This document shows positions 1 to 7,124 of a DNA stretch of 17,509 bases, piece by piece. Source of the DNA: Burkholderiales bacterium. GTDB lineage: Bacteria; Pseudomonadota; Gammaproteobacteria; Burkholderiales; SG8-39. The position numbers and the translations under genes are program-made. The stretch spans positions 1 to 17,509 of the forward strand of contig JADLDQ010000039.1 in the NCBI GenBank assembly GCA_020846575.1. The letters run 5' to 3'. The notes under the pieces were generated by a model, which was not told the origin of the DNA, did not search any database, and saw only the letters and a list, made by a program, of their open reading frames with translations. Positions within the stretch are counted from its first letter, which is position 1, and each line of letters opens with the position of its first letter.

Positions 1-248
1 CGCGCCGCCCGTTCGGCTTCCTCGCGCGCGCGCCGCTGCGCGTCCTCGCGCGCCCGGCGTTCCGCCTCCACCCGCTCGCGCCGCGCCTCGGCCTCCTGGC
101 GCGCACGCTCCTCGGCCTCCCGGCGCGCGCGCTCCTCGGCTTCGCGACGCGCACGTTCCTCGTTTTCGCGGGCGACGCGCTGCGCTTCCTCTTGAGCGCG
201 GCGCTCGGCCTGTTCGCGCGCGCGGCGCTCCTCCTCGATGCGCGCACT
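1..248 (-). pseudogene. Coiled-coil continuation beyond an in-frame amber stop (runs off the window)
   Basis: Read in the same minus-strand frame as the gene at 249-1016, this stretch has no stop for 82 codons up to the window edge. It encodes the same Arg/Glu/Ala/Gln heptad-like sequence, with repeats of the type RREAEERA and RQEAEARRE. It is therefore almost certainly the original continuation of that protein, cut off by the single TAG at 249-251. No ATG occurs in this frame here; a GTG at 71-69 is the only obvious internal start. Either the gene is a recent nonsense pseudogene, or the TAG is a base error, since CAG or GAG would restore it with one change. The true 3' end lies outside the window. 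Confidence 0.6.
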
Positions 249-1016
249 CTACTCGGCTTCCCTGCGGTCGCGCTCCTGCTCCTGCTGCTGGACGTGCTCG
301 CGCATCTCGCGGGCAAGCCGTTCGGCCTGTTCGCGCGCCGCACGCTCGGCTTCGTCGCGAGCCTTTCGCTCCTGTTCGAGCGTGGCCCTCAGCTGCGCAG
401 CCTCCTGGCGCGCCTTTTCCTCGGCCTCGCGCCTGGCGCGCGCCTCGGTCTCCGCGCGCGCGCGCGCCTGCGCTTGCGCCTGTTCGCGCGCCGCGACCTC
501 CGCTCTCGCCGTCGCTTCGGTTTCCGCCTTCGCCCGCGCCTCGGCTTCCAGTCGAGCCTTGACCACGGCTTGCGCGCGGACCCGCGCCGCTTCCGCCCTC
601 GCCCGGGCTGCAGCTTCGTCCCTCGCGCGCGCTTCGGTGGCCTGCTGCGCCTGCGCTGTGTCCGACTGCCGCTCGGCCCCGGCGACAGGGCGGGTGACGA
701 GGCTGGTGAAATCCAGGTCTTCCGCCTGCCCTGCGGCAGGTGCGGGCGAGGGCGCCGAGCCGGCCTTCGCCACCGGCGCTGCTGCCGGCTCCGGCGCGCT
801 CAGCTCGCGCACGAAGCCGTTGCGGGCCAGCTCCGTGATGAACTCGAACAGCTTGGCTTCCGGGTATCGCGCAAGGCGTTCGCGAAGCGCGTCCAGACTC
901 GCCCTGCCGTCCACTTCCTTGAGGATGTTGCGCAGCTCGCGCGACAGGAGGCCGGTCTTCCCGGTCGCCTCCATGAGGCCCTTGGCCGTCTTGCCGAAGA
1001 CGCTGCGTCGATCCAT
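249..1016 (-). CDS. Hypothetical protein: small N-terminal domain plus long coiled coil, ended by a TAG
   Basis: The product is 255 residues as written. Residues 1-72 form a compact, predicted mostly helical unit; the stretch SRELRNILKEVDG through ARNGFVREL looks like a winged-helix-type fold with conserved-looking hydrophobic spacing. Residues 73-120 are a Pro/Ala-rich linker. From about residue 125 onward the protein is an uninterrupted, highly charged Arg/Glu/Ala coiled coil. I chose the ATG at 1016 because the N-terminal unit starts cleanly there, and the open frame further upstream is Arg/Gly-rich and crosses a TATAAT. I do not recognise the family well enough to name a function; a cytoplasmic scaffold or regulator is a guess. 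The frame stops at TAG 249-251 but the coiled coil plainly continues after it, so the intact protein was longer. Confidence 0.7.
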   Translation of the reverse strand: MDRRSVFGKTAKGLMEATGKTGLLSRELRNILKEVDGRASLDALRERLARYPEAKLFEFITELARNGFVRELSAPEPAAAPVAKAGSAPSPAPAAGQAEDLDFTSLVTRPVAGAERQSDTAQAQQATEARARDEAAARARAEAARVRAQAVVKARLEAEARAKAETEATARAEVAAREQAQAQARARAETEARARREAEEKARQEAAQLRATLEQERKARDEAERAAREQAERLAREMREHVQQQEQERDRREAE

Positions 1017-1085
1017 CGAGCCGAGTGTGCGAGGAATCCGGAAGGGGAGAAACGCGCCGGGCGGATCGCTTCCGCCGCGCCGTCC

Positions 1086-1091
1086 ATTATA
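1086..1091 (-). promoter_or_regulatory. Candidate -10 box (TATAAT) for the coiled-coil gene
   Basis: The minus strand reads TATAAT here, a perfect sigma70 -10 hexamer in otherwise very GC-rich DNA. A start of transcription near 1079 would give a leader of about 63 nt before the ATG at 1016. No convincing -35 is seen at 16-18 nt spacing. Confidence 0.5.
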
Positions 1092-1184
1092 GGCGCAGGC
1101 ACCCCCCCGGGGTTCGCGCGCCACATGCAACGCCGGACTCCCGATAAAGGCAGGCCGCAGCGCGCCGGGGCGGCGGTGGCTGCG

Positions 1185-1193
1185 TGCTAAACT
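1185..1193 (+). promoter_or_regulatory. Candidate extended -10 (TGCTAAACT) for the MFS gene
   Basis: TG-N-TAAACT matches an extended -10 element (TGnTAnnnT). Transcription would begin near 1200, about 55 nt before the ATG at 1256. No TTGACA-like -35 is seen, which is tolerable for an extended -10. Confidence 0.35.
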
Positions 1194-1255
1194 CGCGCGG
1201 CTTCGCCGCACCTGCCGGCTCCCGCCGGCCTTCAACCGGGCTACGCGCCCCCCGC

Positions 1256-2473
1256 ATGAGAGTCAACCCCGAGTCCACCGCCCTCGCGCTGCTGCTCGCC
1301 ATGCTCATGGCGACGATCTCGGTCTCGGTGGACGCGACGCTCCCGGCGTTGCCGCTCCTTCTGGCCGAGTTCGACGCGGGCAGCAACGAGGTGCTGTTCA
1401 CGCTGACCGCTTTCTTTCTGGGCTACGCGGCCGCGCAGCTCGTCTGCGGCCCGCTCGCGGACCGCTTCGGGCGCCGGCCGGTGCTGCTGTGGGGCCTCAC
1501 GCTCCATGCGGCAGCCTCGCTGGGATGCGCCAGTGCGGGCAGCCTTGCGAGCCTCGCCGGGTGGCGCTTCCTCATGGGCCTCGCCTGCGTGGTCGGACCG
1601 GTGCTCGCGCGCGCGATCGTTCGCGACCTGCACGCCGGGGAACACGCGGCGCGCCTCATGGCCAGGGTGATGACGCTGTTCGGCGTCGCACCGATTCTCG
1701 CGCCGCTCGCCGGCGGCGCGCTGCTCGCGGCCGGCGGCTGGCGAGCGATCTACGTGGGCATTGCGCTCGCGACCATGGTGCTCGTCGCGGTCATTGCGGC
1801 GAGCCTTCCCGAGACAGCGCCGCGGGCCGCGCGCGGGAGCAGCGTTTCGCCGGTGCGCTTCGTACGCAATTTCGGAACGCTGCTTGCGCACCCTGGCTAC
1901 CGCTCGGCGCTGCTGGTCGGCTGCGCCGCCCAGGCGGGCATCTTCGCCTTCGTCACCAACGCGTCGCTCGTTTCGGTGCAGGTGCTCGAGCTCACGCCGG
2001 GGCAGTTCTCGGCCCTGTTCGCGTTCGTGATGCTGGGGCACATCGCCGGCGCGCAGGCCGGCAGCCGGCTGGTGATGCGCCGGGGCATCAACGCCATGCT
2101 CAGGCTGGGCGCGGCGCTCAGCTTCGCGGGCGGCATGCTGCTTGCCGCGTGTTCGTTCGCCGGCCTGGAGAACGCGTGGAGCGTGGCCATCCCGATGCTC
2201 CTGTATCTCGCCGGCGCCGGAATCGTCATTCCGTGCGTATCCGCCGCGGCGCTCACGCCGTTTCCATCCATGGCAGGGGCCGCTTCTTCCCTGCAGCTCT
2301 TCATCCAGACGCTCATCGGCGCCGCGCTCGGCCTGGCCGTCACCGCCGCCGCGGACGCAAGCACGCGGCCGATCGCAGCCGCGATCGGCCTGTGCAGCCT
2401 GGCGCTGTTCGCCTTCGAGCGGCTGCATCACGCGAGGCGCGTGCGCGCGCCGGTGAGGCATGGAGCATCTTGA
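1256..2473 (+). CDS. Bcr/CflA-type MFS drug efflux transporter
   Basis: This 405-residue inner-membrane protein has about 12 hydrophobic segments, the normal size for the Bcr/CflA (DHA1) drug:H+ antiporters. The first helix carries the acidic D in SVSVDATLPALP. The loop between TM2 and TM3 holds motif A, GPLADRFGRRP, at residues 65-75. TM5 has the APILAPLAGGALL pattern and following GWRAIY typical of this family. The expected role is proton-driven export of small molecules; the substrate cannot be read from sequence. I chose ATG 1256 because the first membrane helix follows closely; the open frame runs back to 1184 but that segment is Pro/Arg-rich and overlaps the candidate promoter. No strong Shine-Dalgarno is seen. 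The 3' end overlaps the next gene by 14 nt, suggesting coupled expression. Confidence 0.9.
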   Translation: MRVNPESTALALLLAMLMATISVSVDATLPALPLLLAEFDAGSNEVLFTLTAFFLGYAAAQLVCGPLADRFGRRPVLLWGLTLHAAASLGCASAGSLASLAGWRFLMGLACVVGPVLARAIVRDLHAGEHAARLMARVMTLFGVAPILAPLAGGALLAAGGWRAIYVGIALATMVLVAVIAASLPETAPRAARGSSVSPVRFVRNFGTLLAHPGYRSALLVGCAAQAGIFAFVTNASLVSVQVLELTPGQFSALFAFVMLGHIAGAQAGSRLVMRRGINAMLRLGAALSFAGGMLLAACSFAGLENAWSVAIPMLLYLAGAGIVIPCVSAAALTPFPSMAGAASSLQLFIQTLIGAALGLAVTAAADASTRPIAAAIGLCSLALFAFERLHHARRVRAPVRHGAS

Positions 2474-3575
2474 CTGCGTCGTCGTCGGCGCCGGCGTGAT
2501 CGGGCTGGCGGTGGCCCGCGCCCTGGCGGGCCGCGGCCGCGAGGTCGTGGTGCTCGAGGCGGAGCCGGCGATCGGCATGCACACCAGCTCGCACAACAGC
2601 GAGGTGGTGCACGCCGGCATCTACTACCCGGCGGGCTCGCTCAAGGCGCGGCTGTGCGTGGCGGGTCGGAGCGCGCTCTACGATTACTGCGCGAGCCGCG
2701 GCGTCCCGCACCGCAGGTGCGGAAAGCTCATCGTGGCCACCCATCCCGGGCAGCACGGCCGGCTCGCCGCGCTGAAGGCGCAGGCCGAGGCGAACGGCGT
2801 GAACGATCTGGAATGGATCGGCGCCGCCCGCGCGCGGGCCCTGGAACCCGAGCTTGCCTGCAGCGCCGCGCTTGCCTCCCCGTCGACGGGCATCGTCGAC
2901 AGCCATGCCTACATGCTCGCATTGCAGGGCGAGGCGCAGTCTCACGGTGCCACGGTGGTACTGCGCAGCCCGGTGCTGCGTGGCGAGGCGCGCGCCGGGG
3001 GCGTGGCGCTGGATGTCGGAGGCGCCGAGCCGATGCGCCTGGCCGCGCGCTGCGTGGTGAACGCCGCCGGACTCTTCGCGCAAGCCCTCGCGCACGGCAT
3101 TTCGGGTCTCGCGCCGGAATCGATTCCCGCCTGTCACTACGCCAAGGGAAACTACTTCACCCTGCGGGGACGCGCGCCGTTCTCCAGGCTCATCTACCCG
3201 GTTCCCGAGAGCGCCGGGCTGGGCGTGCATCTGACGCTGGATCTCGCCGGTCAGGCGCGCTTCGGACCGGACGTGCAGTGGGTGAGCGCGGTGGACTACT
3301 CGGTGGACCCAGCCCGCGCCGCGGGCTTCTACGCTGCGATCCGCGCGTACTGGCCGGGCCTCGCGCAGGGCGCGCTGGAAGCGGGCTACGCCGGCGTGCG
3401 GCCGAAGCTCCAGCCTCCCGGCGGACCCGCGGAGGATTTCCTCATACAGGGGCCGCGGGATCACGGCGTACCCGGTCTGGTGAATCTGTACGGCATCGAG
3501 TCCCCCGGCCTCACCGCGTCGCTCGCCATCGCCGAGGAGGTGTGCGCGCGCCTCGGCGCATCCCCTCCTGCGTAG
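2460..3575 (+). CDS. FAD-dependent oxidoreductase, L-2-hydroxyglutarate oxidase-like (DAO family)
   Basis: The product is 371 residues. A Rossmann dinucleotide fold opens the protein, with GAGVIG at residues 10-15 and an acidic E33 at the end of the second strand for the FAD ribose. The next block, HTSSHNSEVVHAGIYY followed by GSLKARLC, closely follows the pattern of LhgO/L2HGDH enzymes, where the His is expected to bind FAD covalently or sit beside it. Further family-like blocks are KGNYF, RLIYPVPE and GLGVHLTLDL, and the C-terminal FAD segment is LVNLYGIESPGLTASLAIAE. The likely reaction is FAD-linked oxidation of a 2-hydroxy acid, with L-2-hydroxyglutarate the first guess. It is shorter than E. 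coli LhgO (about 420 residues), so the substrate may differ. Its ATG lies inside the end of the MFS gene, so the pair is probably co-transcribed. Confidence 0.88.
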   Translation: MEHLDCVVVGAGVIGLAVARALAGRGREVVVLEAEPAIGMHTSSHNSEVVHAGIYYPAGSLKARLCVAGRSALYDYCASRGVPHRRCGKLIVATHPGQHGRLAALKAQAEANGVNDLEWIGAARARALEPELACSAALASPSTGIVDSHAYMLALQGEAQSHGATVVLRSPVLRGEARAGGVALDVGGAEPMRLAARCVVNAAGLFAQALAHGISGLAPESIPACHYAKGNYFTLRGRAPFSRLIYPVPESAGLGVHLTLDLAGQARFGPDVQWVSAVDYSVDPARAAGFYAAIRAYWPGLAQGALEAGYAGVRPKLQPPGGPAEDFLIQGPRDHGVPGLVNLYGIESPGLTASLAIAEEVCARLGASPPA

Positions 3576-3612
3576 CGCGCTCGGCCCGGCGGTGGGACGC
3601 GGCCCGAGCCGC

Positions 3613-3618
3613 TATCAT
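3613..3618 (+). promoter_or_regulatory. Candidate -10 (TATCAT) immediately upstream of nnr
   Basis: TATCAT lies six bases before the ATG at 3625. If it is a real -10, transcription would start at or next to the start codon and the mRNA would be leaderless. No clear -35 is seen in the GC-rich bases upstream. Confidence 0.35.
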
Positions 3619-3624
3619 TCGACG

Positions 3625-5139
3625 ATGCCACTGCAAGCGCTGTACACGAGCGCCGACCTGCGCCGCGTCGAGGATGCGGCGCGCGCACGCATGCCGGCCG
3701 GGTCGGCGCCGCTCATGGCGCGCGCCGGTCTCGCCGCCGCGGAACAGGTGCGCCGCCTGATGCCGGAGCGGGGGCGCCGCGTGCTGCTCCTGGCCGGCCC
3801 GGGAAACAACGGCGGCGACGCGTTCGAGGCCGCCGTGCACCTGAAAGAGTGGTTCTACGGCGTCGAGGTGGCGTTCGCGGGCGACCCGGGCCGGCTGCCC
3901 GCCGACGCGGCAGCGGCGCTGTCCAGGTGGCGGCGCGCGGGAGGCGAGTGCCTGGAGCGCCTGCCCGAGCCGCGCTCGCTCGCCAGCCGCTGCGACCTCC
4001 TCGTGGACGGCCTGTTCGGCATCGGCCTCGCGCGACCTCTGGAGGGCATCTTCACCCAGTGGATCGCCACGATCAATCGCGCCGGGCTCCCGGTTCTCGC
4101 GCTCGACGTGCCCTCGGGCATCCACGCCGACCGCGGGGCGGTGATGGGCTGCGCGGTGCGCGCGACCCACACGCTCACCTTCATCGCGCGCAAGCCCGGA
4201 CTGTACACGCTCGATGGCCCCGACCACTGCGGTGAGGTGGCGCTCGCCGGCCTGGACGTGGACGCCCCGGCGCTGGTCACACCCTCGGGCTGGCTGCTCG
4301 ACGCGGACTGCCTGCGAACCTCGCTCGCACCGAGGCCGCGCAACTTCCACAAGGGCAAGGCCGGCAACGTGGCGATCCTGGGCGGGGCCCGAACCATGGT
4401 CGGCGCGGCGCTGCTCGCGGGCCGCGCGGCGCTCGCCTGCGGCGCGGGCCGCGTCTACCTCGGGCTGCTCGATGCGCACGCGCCTTCACACGATGCCCTG
4501 CAGCCCGAGCTGATGCTGCGCGGTGCCGGCGAACTGCCGCTGGAGCAGGCAGTCATCGCAGCGGGGCCCGGCATGGGACAGGACAGCGCGGCGCGCGCGG
4601 CGCTGCAACGCGCCCTGGCTTCGCCGGCGGCGCTGGTGCTGGACGCCGATGCGCTCAACCTCATCGCCGCAGACCCGGCGCTCGCGCAGCAGGCCGGCCA
4701 CCGGGCCGGCGCCGTGCTGATGACGCCGCACCCGGCCGAGGCGGCGCGACTCCTGGGCGTGGACACGCACGCGGTGCAGTCGGACCGCCTGAGCGCCACG
4801 CGCGCCATCGCCGAGCGATTCGGTGCCTGCGTGGCGCTCAAGGGCAATGGCACCGTCGTCGCGGATCTCGATGGCCGCTGGTGGATCAACCCCACCGGCC
4901 ATCCCGGCATGGCCAGCGCCGGGATGGGCGATGCCCTGACCGGCATCGCGGCCGCGCTGCTCGCGCAGGGACTCGCCGCGCGCCAGGCCCTGTGCGCGGC
5001 GGTGTGGCTGCACGGCGCCGCCGGCGACGCGCTGGCCCGCCGCCGGGGACCGATCGGCACGCTCGCGAGCGACGTGATCGCGGCCGCCCGCGGGATGCTC
5101 AACGACACGCTGCAGCCGGCGAGGCGGCGCGGACGCTGA
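3625..5139 (+). CDS. nnr: Bifunctional NAD(P)H-hydrate epimerase / ADP-dependent NAD(P)H-hydrate dehydratase
   Basis: This 504-residue enzyme repairs hydrated NADH and NADPH. The N-terminal YjeF_N half (about residues 1-215) epimerises R- and S-hydrates; it shows GPGNNGGD at 58-65, DLLVDGLFGIGL and the LALDVPSGIHAD segment. The C-terminal YjeF_C half (about 225-500) dehydrates the S form using ADP, with HKGKAGNVAILGG, AAGPGMG, LDADALN, TPHPAEAARLL, the Lys in ALKGNGTV and the signature GMGDALTG at 433-440. The length matches E. coli YjeF/NnrDE. I chose ATG 3625 over an in-frame start at 3592 because homology begins at LQALYTSADLRRVE and the upstream residues overlap the candidate -10. It follows the FAD enzyme by 49 nt on the same strand. 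The 3' end sits inside a short tandem duplication. Confidence 0.95.
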   Translation: MPLQALYTSADLRRVEDAARARMPAGSAPLMARAGLAAAEQVRRLMPERGRRVLLLAGPGNNGGDAFEAAVHLKEWFYGVEVAFAGDPGRLPADAAAALSRWRRAGGECLERLPEPRSLASRCDLLVDGLFGIGLARPLEGIFTQWIATINRAGLPVLALDVPSGIHADRGAVMGCAVRATHTLTFIARKPGLYTLDGPDHCGEVALAGLDVDAPALVTPSGWLLDADCLRTSLAPRPRNFHKGKAGNVAILGGARTMVGAALLAGRAALACGAGRVYLGLLDAHAPSHDALQPELMLRGAGELPLEQAVIAAGPGMGQDSAARAALQRALASPAALVLDADALNLIAADPALAQQAGHRAGAVLMTPHPAEAARLLGVDTHAVQSDRLSATRAIAERFGACVALKGNGTVVADLDGRWWINPTGHPGMASAGMGDALTGIAAALLAQGLAARQALCAAVWLHGAAGDALARRRGPIGTLASDVIAAARGMLNDTLQPARRRGR

Positions 5140-5170
5140 CGCGGCAGCCGGCGAGGTGGCGCTGACGCTG
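5112..5170 (+). repeat. Imperfect tandem duplication (2 x 27 nt, period 32) across the nnr stop codon
   Basis: Bases 5112-5138 and 5144-5170 match at 25 of 27 positions. Both begin GCAGCCGGCGAGG and end GACGCTG, separated by five bases. The nnr stop TGA (5137-5139) lies at the end of the first copy. The second copy is outside the gene, so this looks like a slippage duplication of the gene's 3' end that has since diverged slightly. Confidence 0.75.
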
Positions 5171-5263
5171 CGGCCGCGCGCACGCACGCCGAACGAAGCC
5201 GCGCGCGTCCCCCTGCGGCTTGCCGAAAGGCGCAGGCGGGGCCCGCGCCCGTGCTGCGTCCCG

Positions 5264-5277
5264 GAATCCGGGGATTC
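5264..5277. promoter_or_regulatory. Small dyad upstream of the ABC transporter, possible operator
   Basis: GAATCC-GG-GGATTC is a perfect 6-bp inverted repeat with a 2-bp centre. It lies about 45 nt before the ATG at 5322 in the 182-nt gap after nnr. It could be an operator half-site pair or chance; no regulator gene is adjacent. Confidence 0.25.
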
Positions 5278-5321
5278 GATACGGTCCGCCACTCGGATCG
5301 ATCAGCTTGACGGAGAGTTTC

Positions 5322-7097
5322 ATGGTGACACGGCTGTTGATCGACGCGGGGTCCTTCCTCGGCAAGGTCTGGGCGCTCGCCGCCCCGTACTGGAAATCCG
5401 AGGAGCGCCTTCGCGCCTGGGGACTGCTGATCGCGGTCGTGGGGCTGACCCTGGGGCTGGTCTACATGGCGGTGCTGTTCAACACCTGGAACCGCGAGTT
5501 CTACAACTCGCTGGAGCAGAAGAACTACCAGGATTTCGCGCAGTTGATCCTGTACTTCTGTTTTCTGGCCGCCGTGTACATCGTGGCGGCGGTGTACCGC
5601 CTGTACCTTCGCCAGATGCTGACCATGCGCTGGCGGGTGTGGCTCACGCACCAGTACCTGGGGGAGTGGCTCGAGCGGCAGGTCTACTACCGGCTGGAGC
5701 TGGATCACCACGGCACCGACAATCCCGACCAGCGCATCGCCGAGGACCTGCGGCTGTTCACCGACGGCGCCCTCGCCCTGGGGCTGGGGCTGCTGAACGC
5801 GGTGGTGACGCTCGTGTCCTTCGTGGCCATCCTGTGGGCGGTCTCCGGGCCTCTGGAATTCGCCGTCGCCGGGACTGACCTGAGCGTGCCGGGGTACATG
5901 GTGTGGGTCGCCGTGCTCTACGCGCTCCTGGCGAGCTTCGCCTCGCACTTCATCGGCCGGCCGCTCATCGGCGTGAACTTCCGCCTCGAGCGCATGGAGG
6001 CCGACCTGCGCTTCGGCCTGGTGCGCCTGCGCGAGAACGCCGAGGGCGTGGCCCTGTACCGGGGCGAAGCGCCGGAGCGGCGCAACCTCGCCGGCCGCAT
6101 CGAGGGAGTGCGCGAGACCTGGTGGGCGCTGATGCACTACACCAAGCGGCTCACCTACTTCACCGCCGGTTACACGCAGGTGGCGATCGTGTTTCCCTTC
6201 GTGGTCGCCGCGCCGCGCTTCTTCTCGGGGGCCATCACGCTGGGGGGTCTCACCCAGATCGCCAACGCCTTCGGCGAGGTGCAAGGTGCGCTGTCGTGGT
6301 TCGTCAACAGCTACGCCGACCTGGCGAACTGGAAGGCGAGTGTCGACCGGCTGCTCAGCTTCAAGAACGCGCTCGATGCCGTGGCGCGCGAGGCGGGCAC
6401 GGCCGCCGGCTTCGAGGTGGAAACGGCGGGCGCCGGTGCACTCGCCGTCCAGGACCTGGAGCTCTCTGTCCCGCAGGGCGGGGGAATCCCCGGCCGCGTG
6501 CTGCTCGCCGGGGCGCAACTCGCGCTGCGGCCGGGCGAGCGCGTGCTGCTGAGCGGGCCCTCGGGCAGCGGCAAGAGCACGCTGGTGCGCGCCATCGCCG
6601 GCATCGGGCCCTACGCGCGCGGCCGGGTCGTCCTACCGCAGGGCACCCGGGCCCTGTTCCTGCCGCAGAAGCCGTACCTGCCGATCGGCACCCTGCGCGC
6701 GGCGGTGTGCTATCCGGCCGAGCCGCGGGCCTTCGGAGACGACGCGGTCCGCACCGCGCTCCAGGACTGCCGCCTCGCCCACCTGGCGCCGAGCCTGGAC
6801 GAGCCGTCCAACTGGTCGATGCGCTTGTCTCTGGGCGAGCAGCAGCGCCTGGCGCTCGCCCGAGCGCTTCTGCACCGGCCCGACTGGCTGTTCCTCGACG
6901 AGGCCACCGCCTCGATGGACGAGGCGCTGGAGGCGCAGATGTACTCGCTGGTGCGCGCGAAACTGCCGCAGGCGGCGGTGTTCAGCATCGCGCACCGCCC
7001 GCAGGTGGCGCGCTTCCACGCGCGCCGCTACGACCTCGTCCCCGCCGCCGAGGGCGCGAGCCTGGTCGATCGCGGCCCGATCGCGCAACCCGGGTAG
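5322..7097 (+). CDS. ABC transporter with fused permease and ATPase, BacA/Rv1819c-like
   Basis: The product is 591 residues. The N-terminal half is a six-helix permease of the SbmA/BacA type (ABC_membrane_2), recognisable by FNTWNREFYNSLEQKNY, by WRVWLTHQYLGEWL, and by DNPDQRIAEDLRLF. The C-terminal half is a nucleotide-binding domain with Walker A GPSGSGKST at 412-420, the variant signature LSLGEQQ at 502-508 and Walker B WLFLDEA at 522-528, followed by an H-loop in IAHRP. Relatives include E. coli YddA and mycobacterial Rv1819c, a cobalamin and hydrophilic-compound importer; direction and substrate here are unproven. I chose ATG 5322 because GGAGAG (5312-5317) sits at good ribosome-binding distance, and because homology starts there, although the frame is open to 5220. 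It converges with the next gene across 27 nt with no visible terminator. Confidence 0.93.
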   Translation: MVTRLLIDAGSFLGKVWALAAPYWKSEERLRAWGLLIAVVGLTLGLVYMAVLFNTWNREFYNSLEQKNYQDFAQLILYFCFLAAVYIVAAVYRLYLRQMLTMRWRVWLTHQYLGEWLERQVYYRLELDHHGTDNPDQRIAEDLRLFTDGALALGLGLLNAVVTLVSFVAILWAVSGPLEFAVAGTDLSVPGYMVWVAVLYALLASFASHFIGRPLIGVNFRLERMEADLRFGLVRLRENAEGVALYRGEAPERRNLAGRIEGVRETWWALMHYTKRLTYFTAGYTQVAIVFPFVVAAPRFFSGAITLGGLTQIANAFGEVQGALSWFVNSYADLANWKASVDRLLSFKNALDAVAREAGTAAGFEVETAGAGALAVQDLELSVPQGGGIPGRVLLAGAQLALRPGERVLLSGPSGSGKSTLVRAIAGIGPYARGRVVLPQGTRALFLPQKPYLPIGTLRAAVCYPAEPRAFGDDAVRTALQDCRLAHLAPSLDEPSNWSMRLSLGEQQRLALARALLHRPDWLFLDEATASMDEALEAQMYSLVRAKLPQAAVFSIAHRPQVARFHARRYDLVPAAEGASLVDRGPIAQPG

Positions 7098-7124
7098 CGG
7101 GCGCCGGCCGCAGCGAGCGCCACT

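Noticed and set aside
192..1190. Long plus-strand open frames opposite the coiled-coil gene
   Set aside because: They are Arg/Leu/Ala-rich mirror images of the coiled coil, with no domain, and exist because the GC-rich antisense lacks stops.
5209..5241. Hairpin-like sequence after nnr (CCCCCTGC ... GCAGGCGGGG)
   Set aside because: The stem needs a 5-nt bulge and has no T run after it, so it is not supported as a terminator.
4455..6518. 687-codon minus-strand open frame
   Set aside because: It lies antisense to nnr and the ABC transporter, both of which have full family motifs; its sequence is compositionally biased without recognisable domains.
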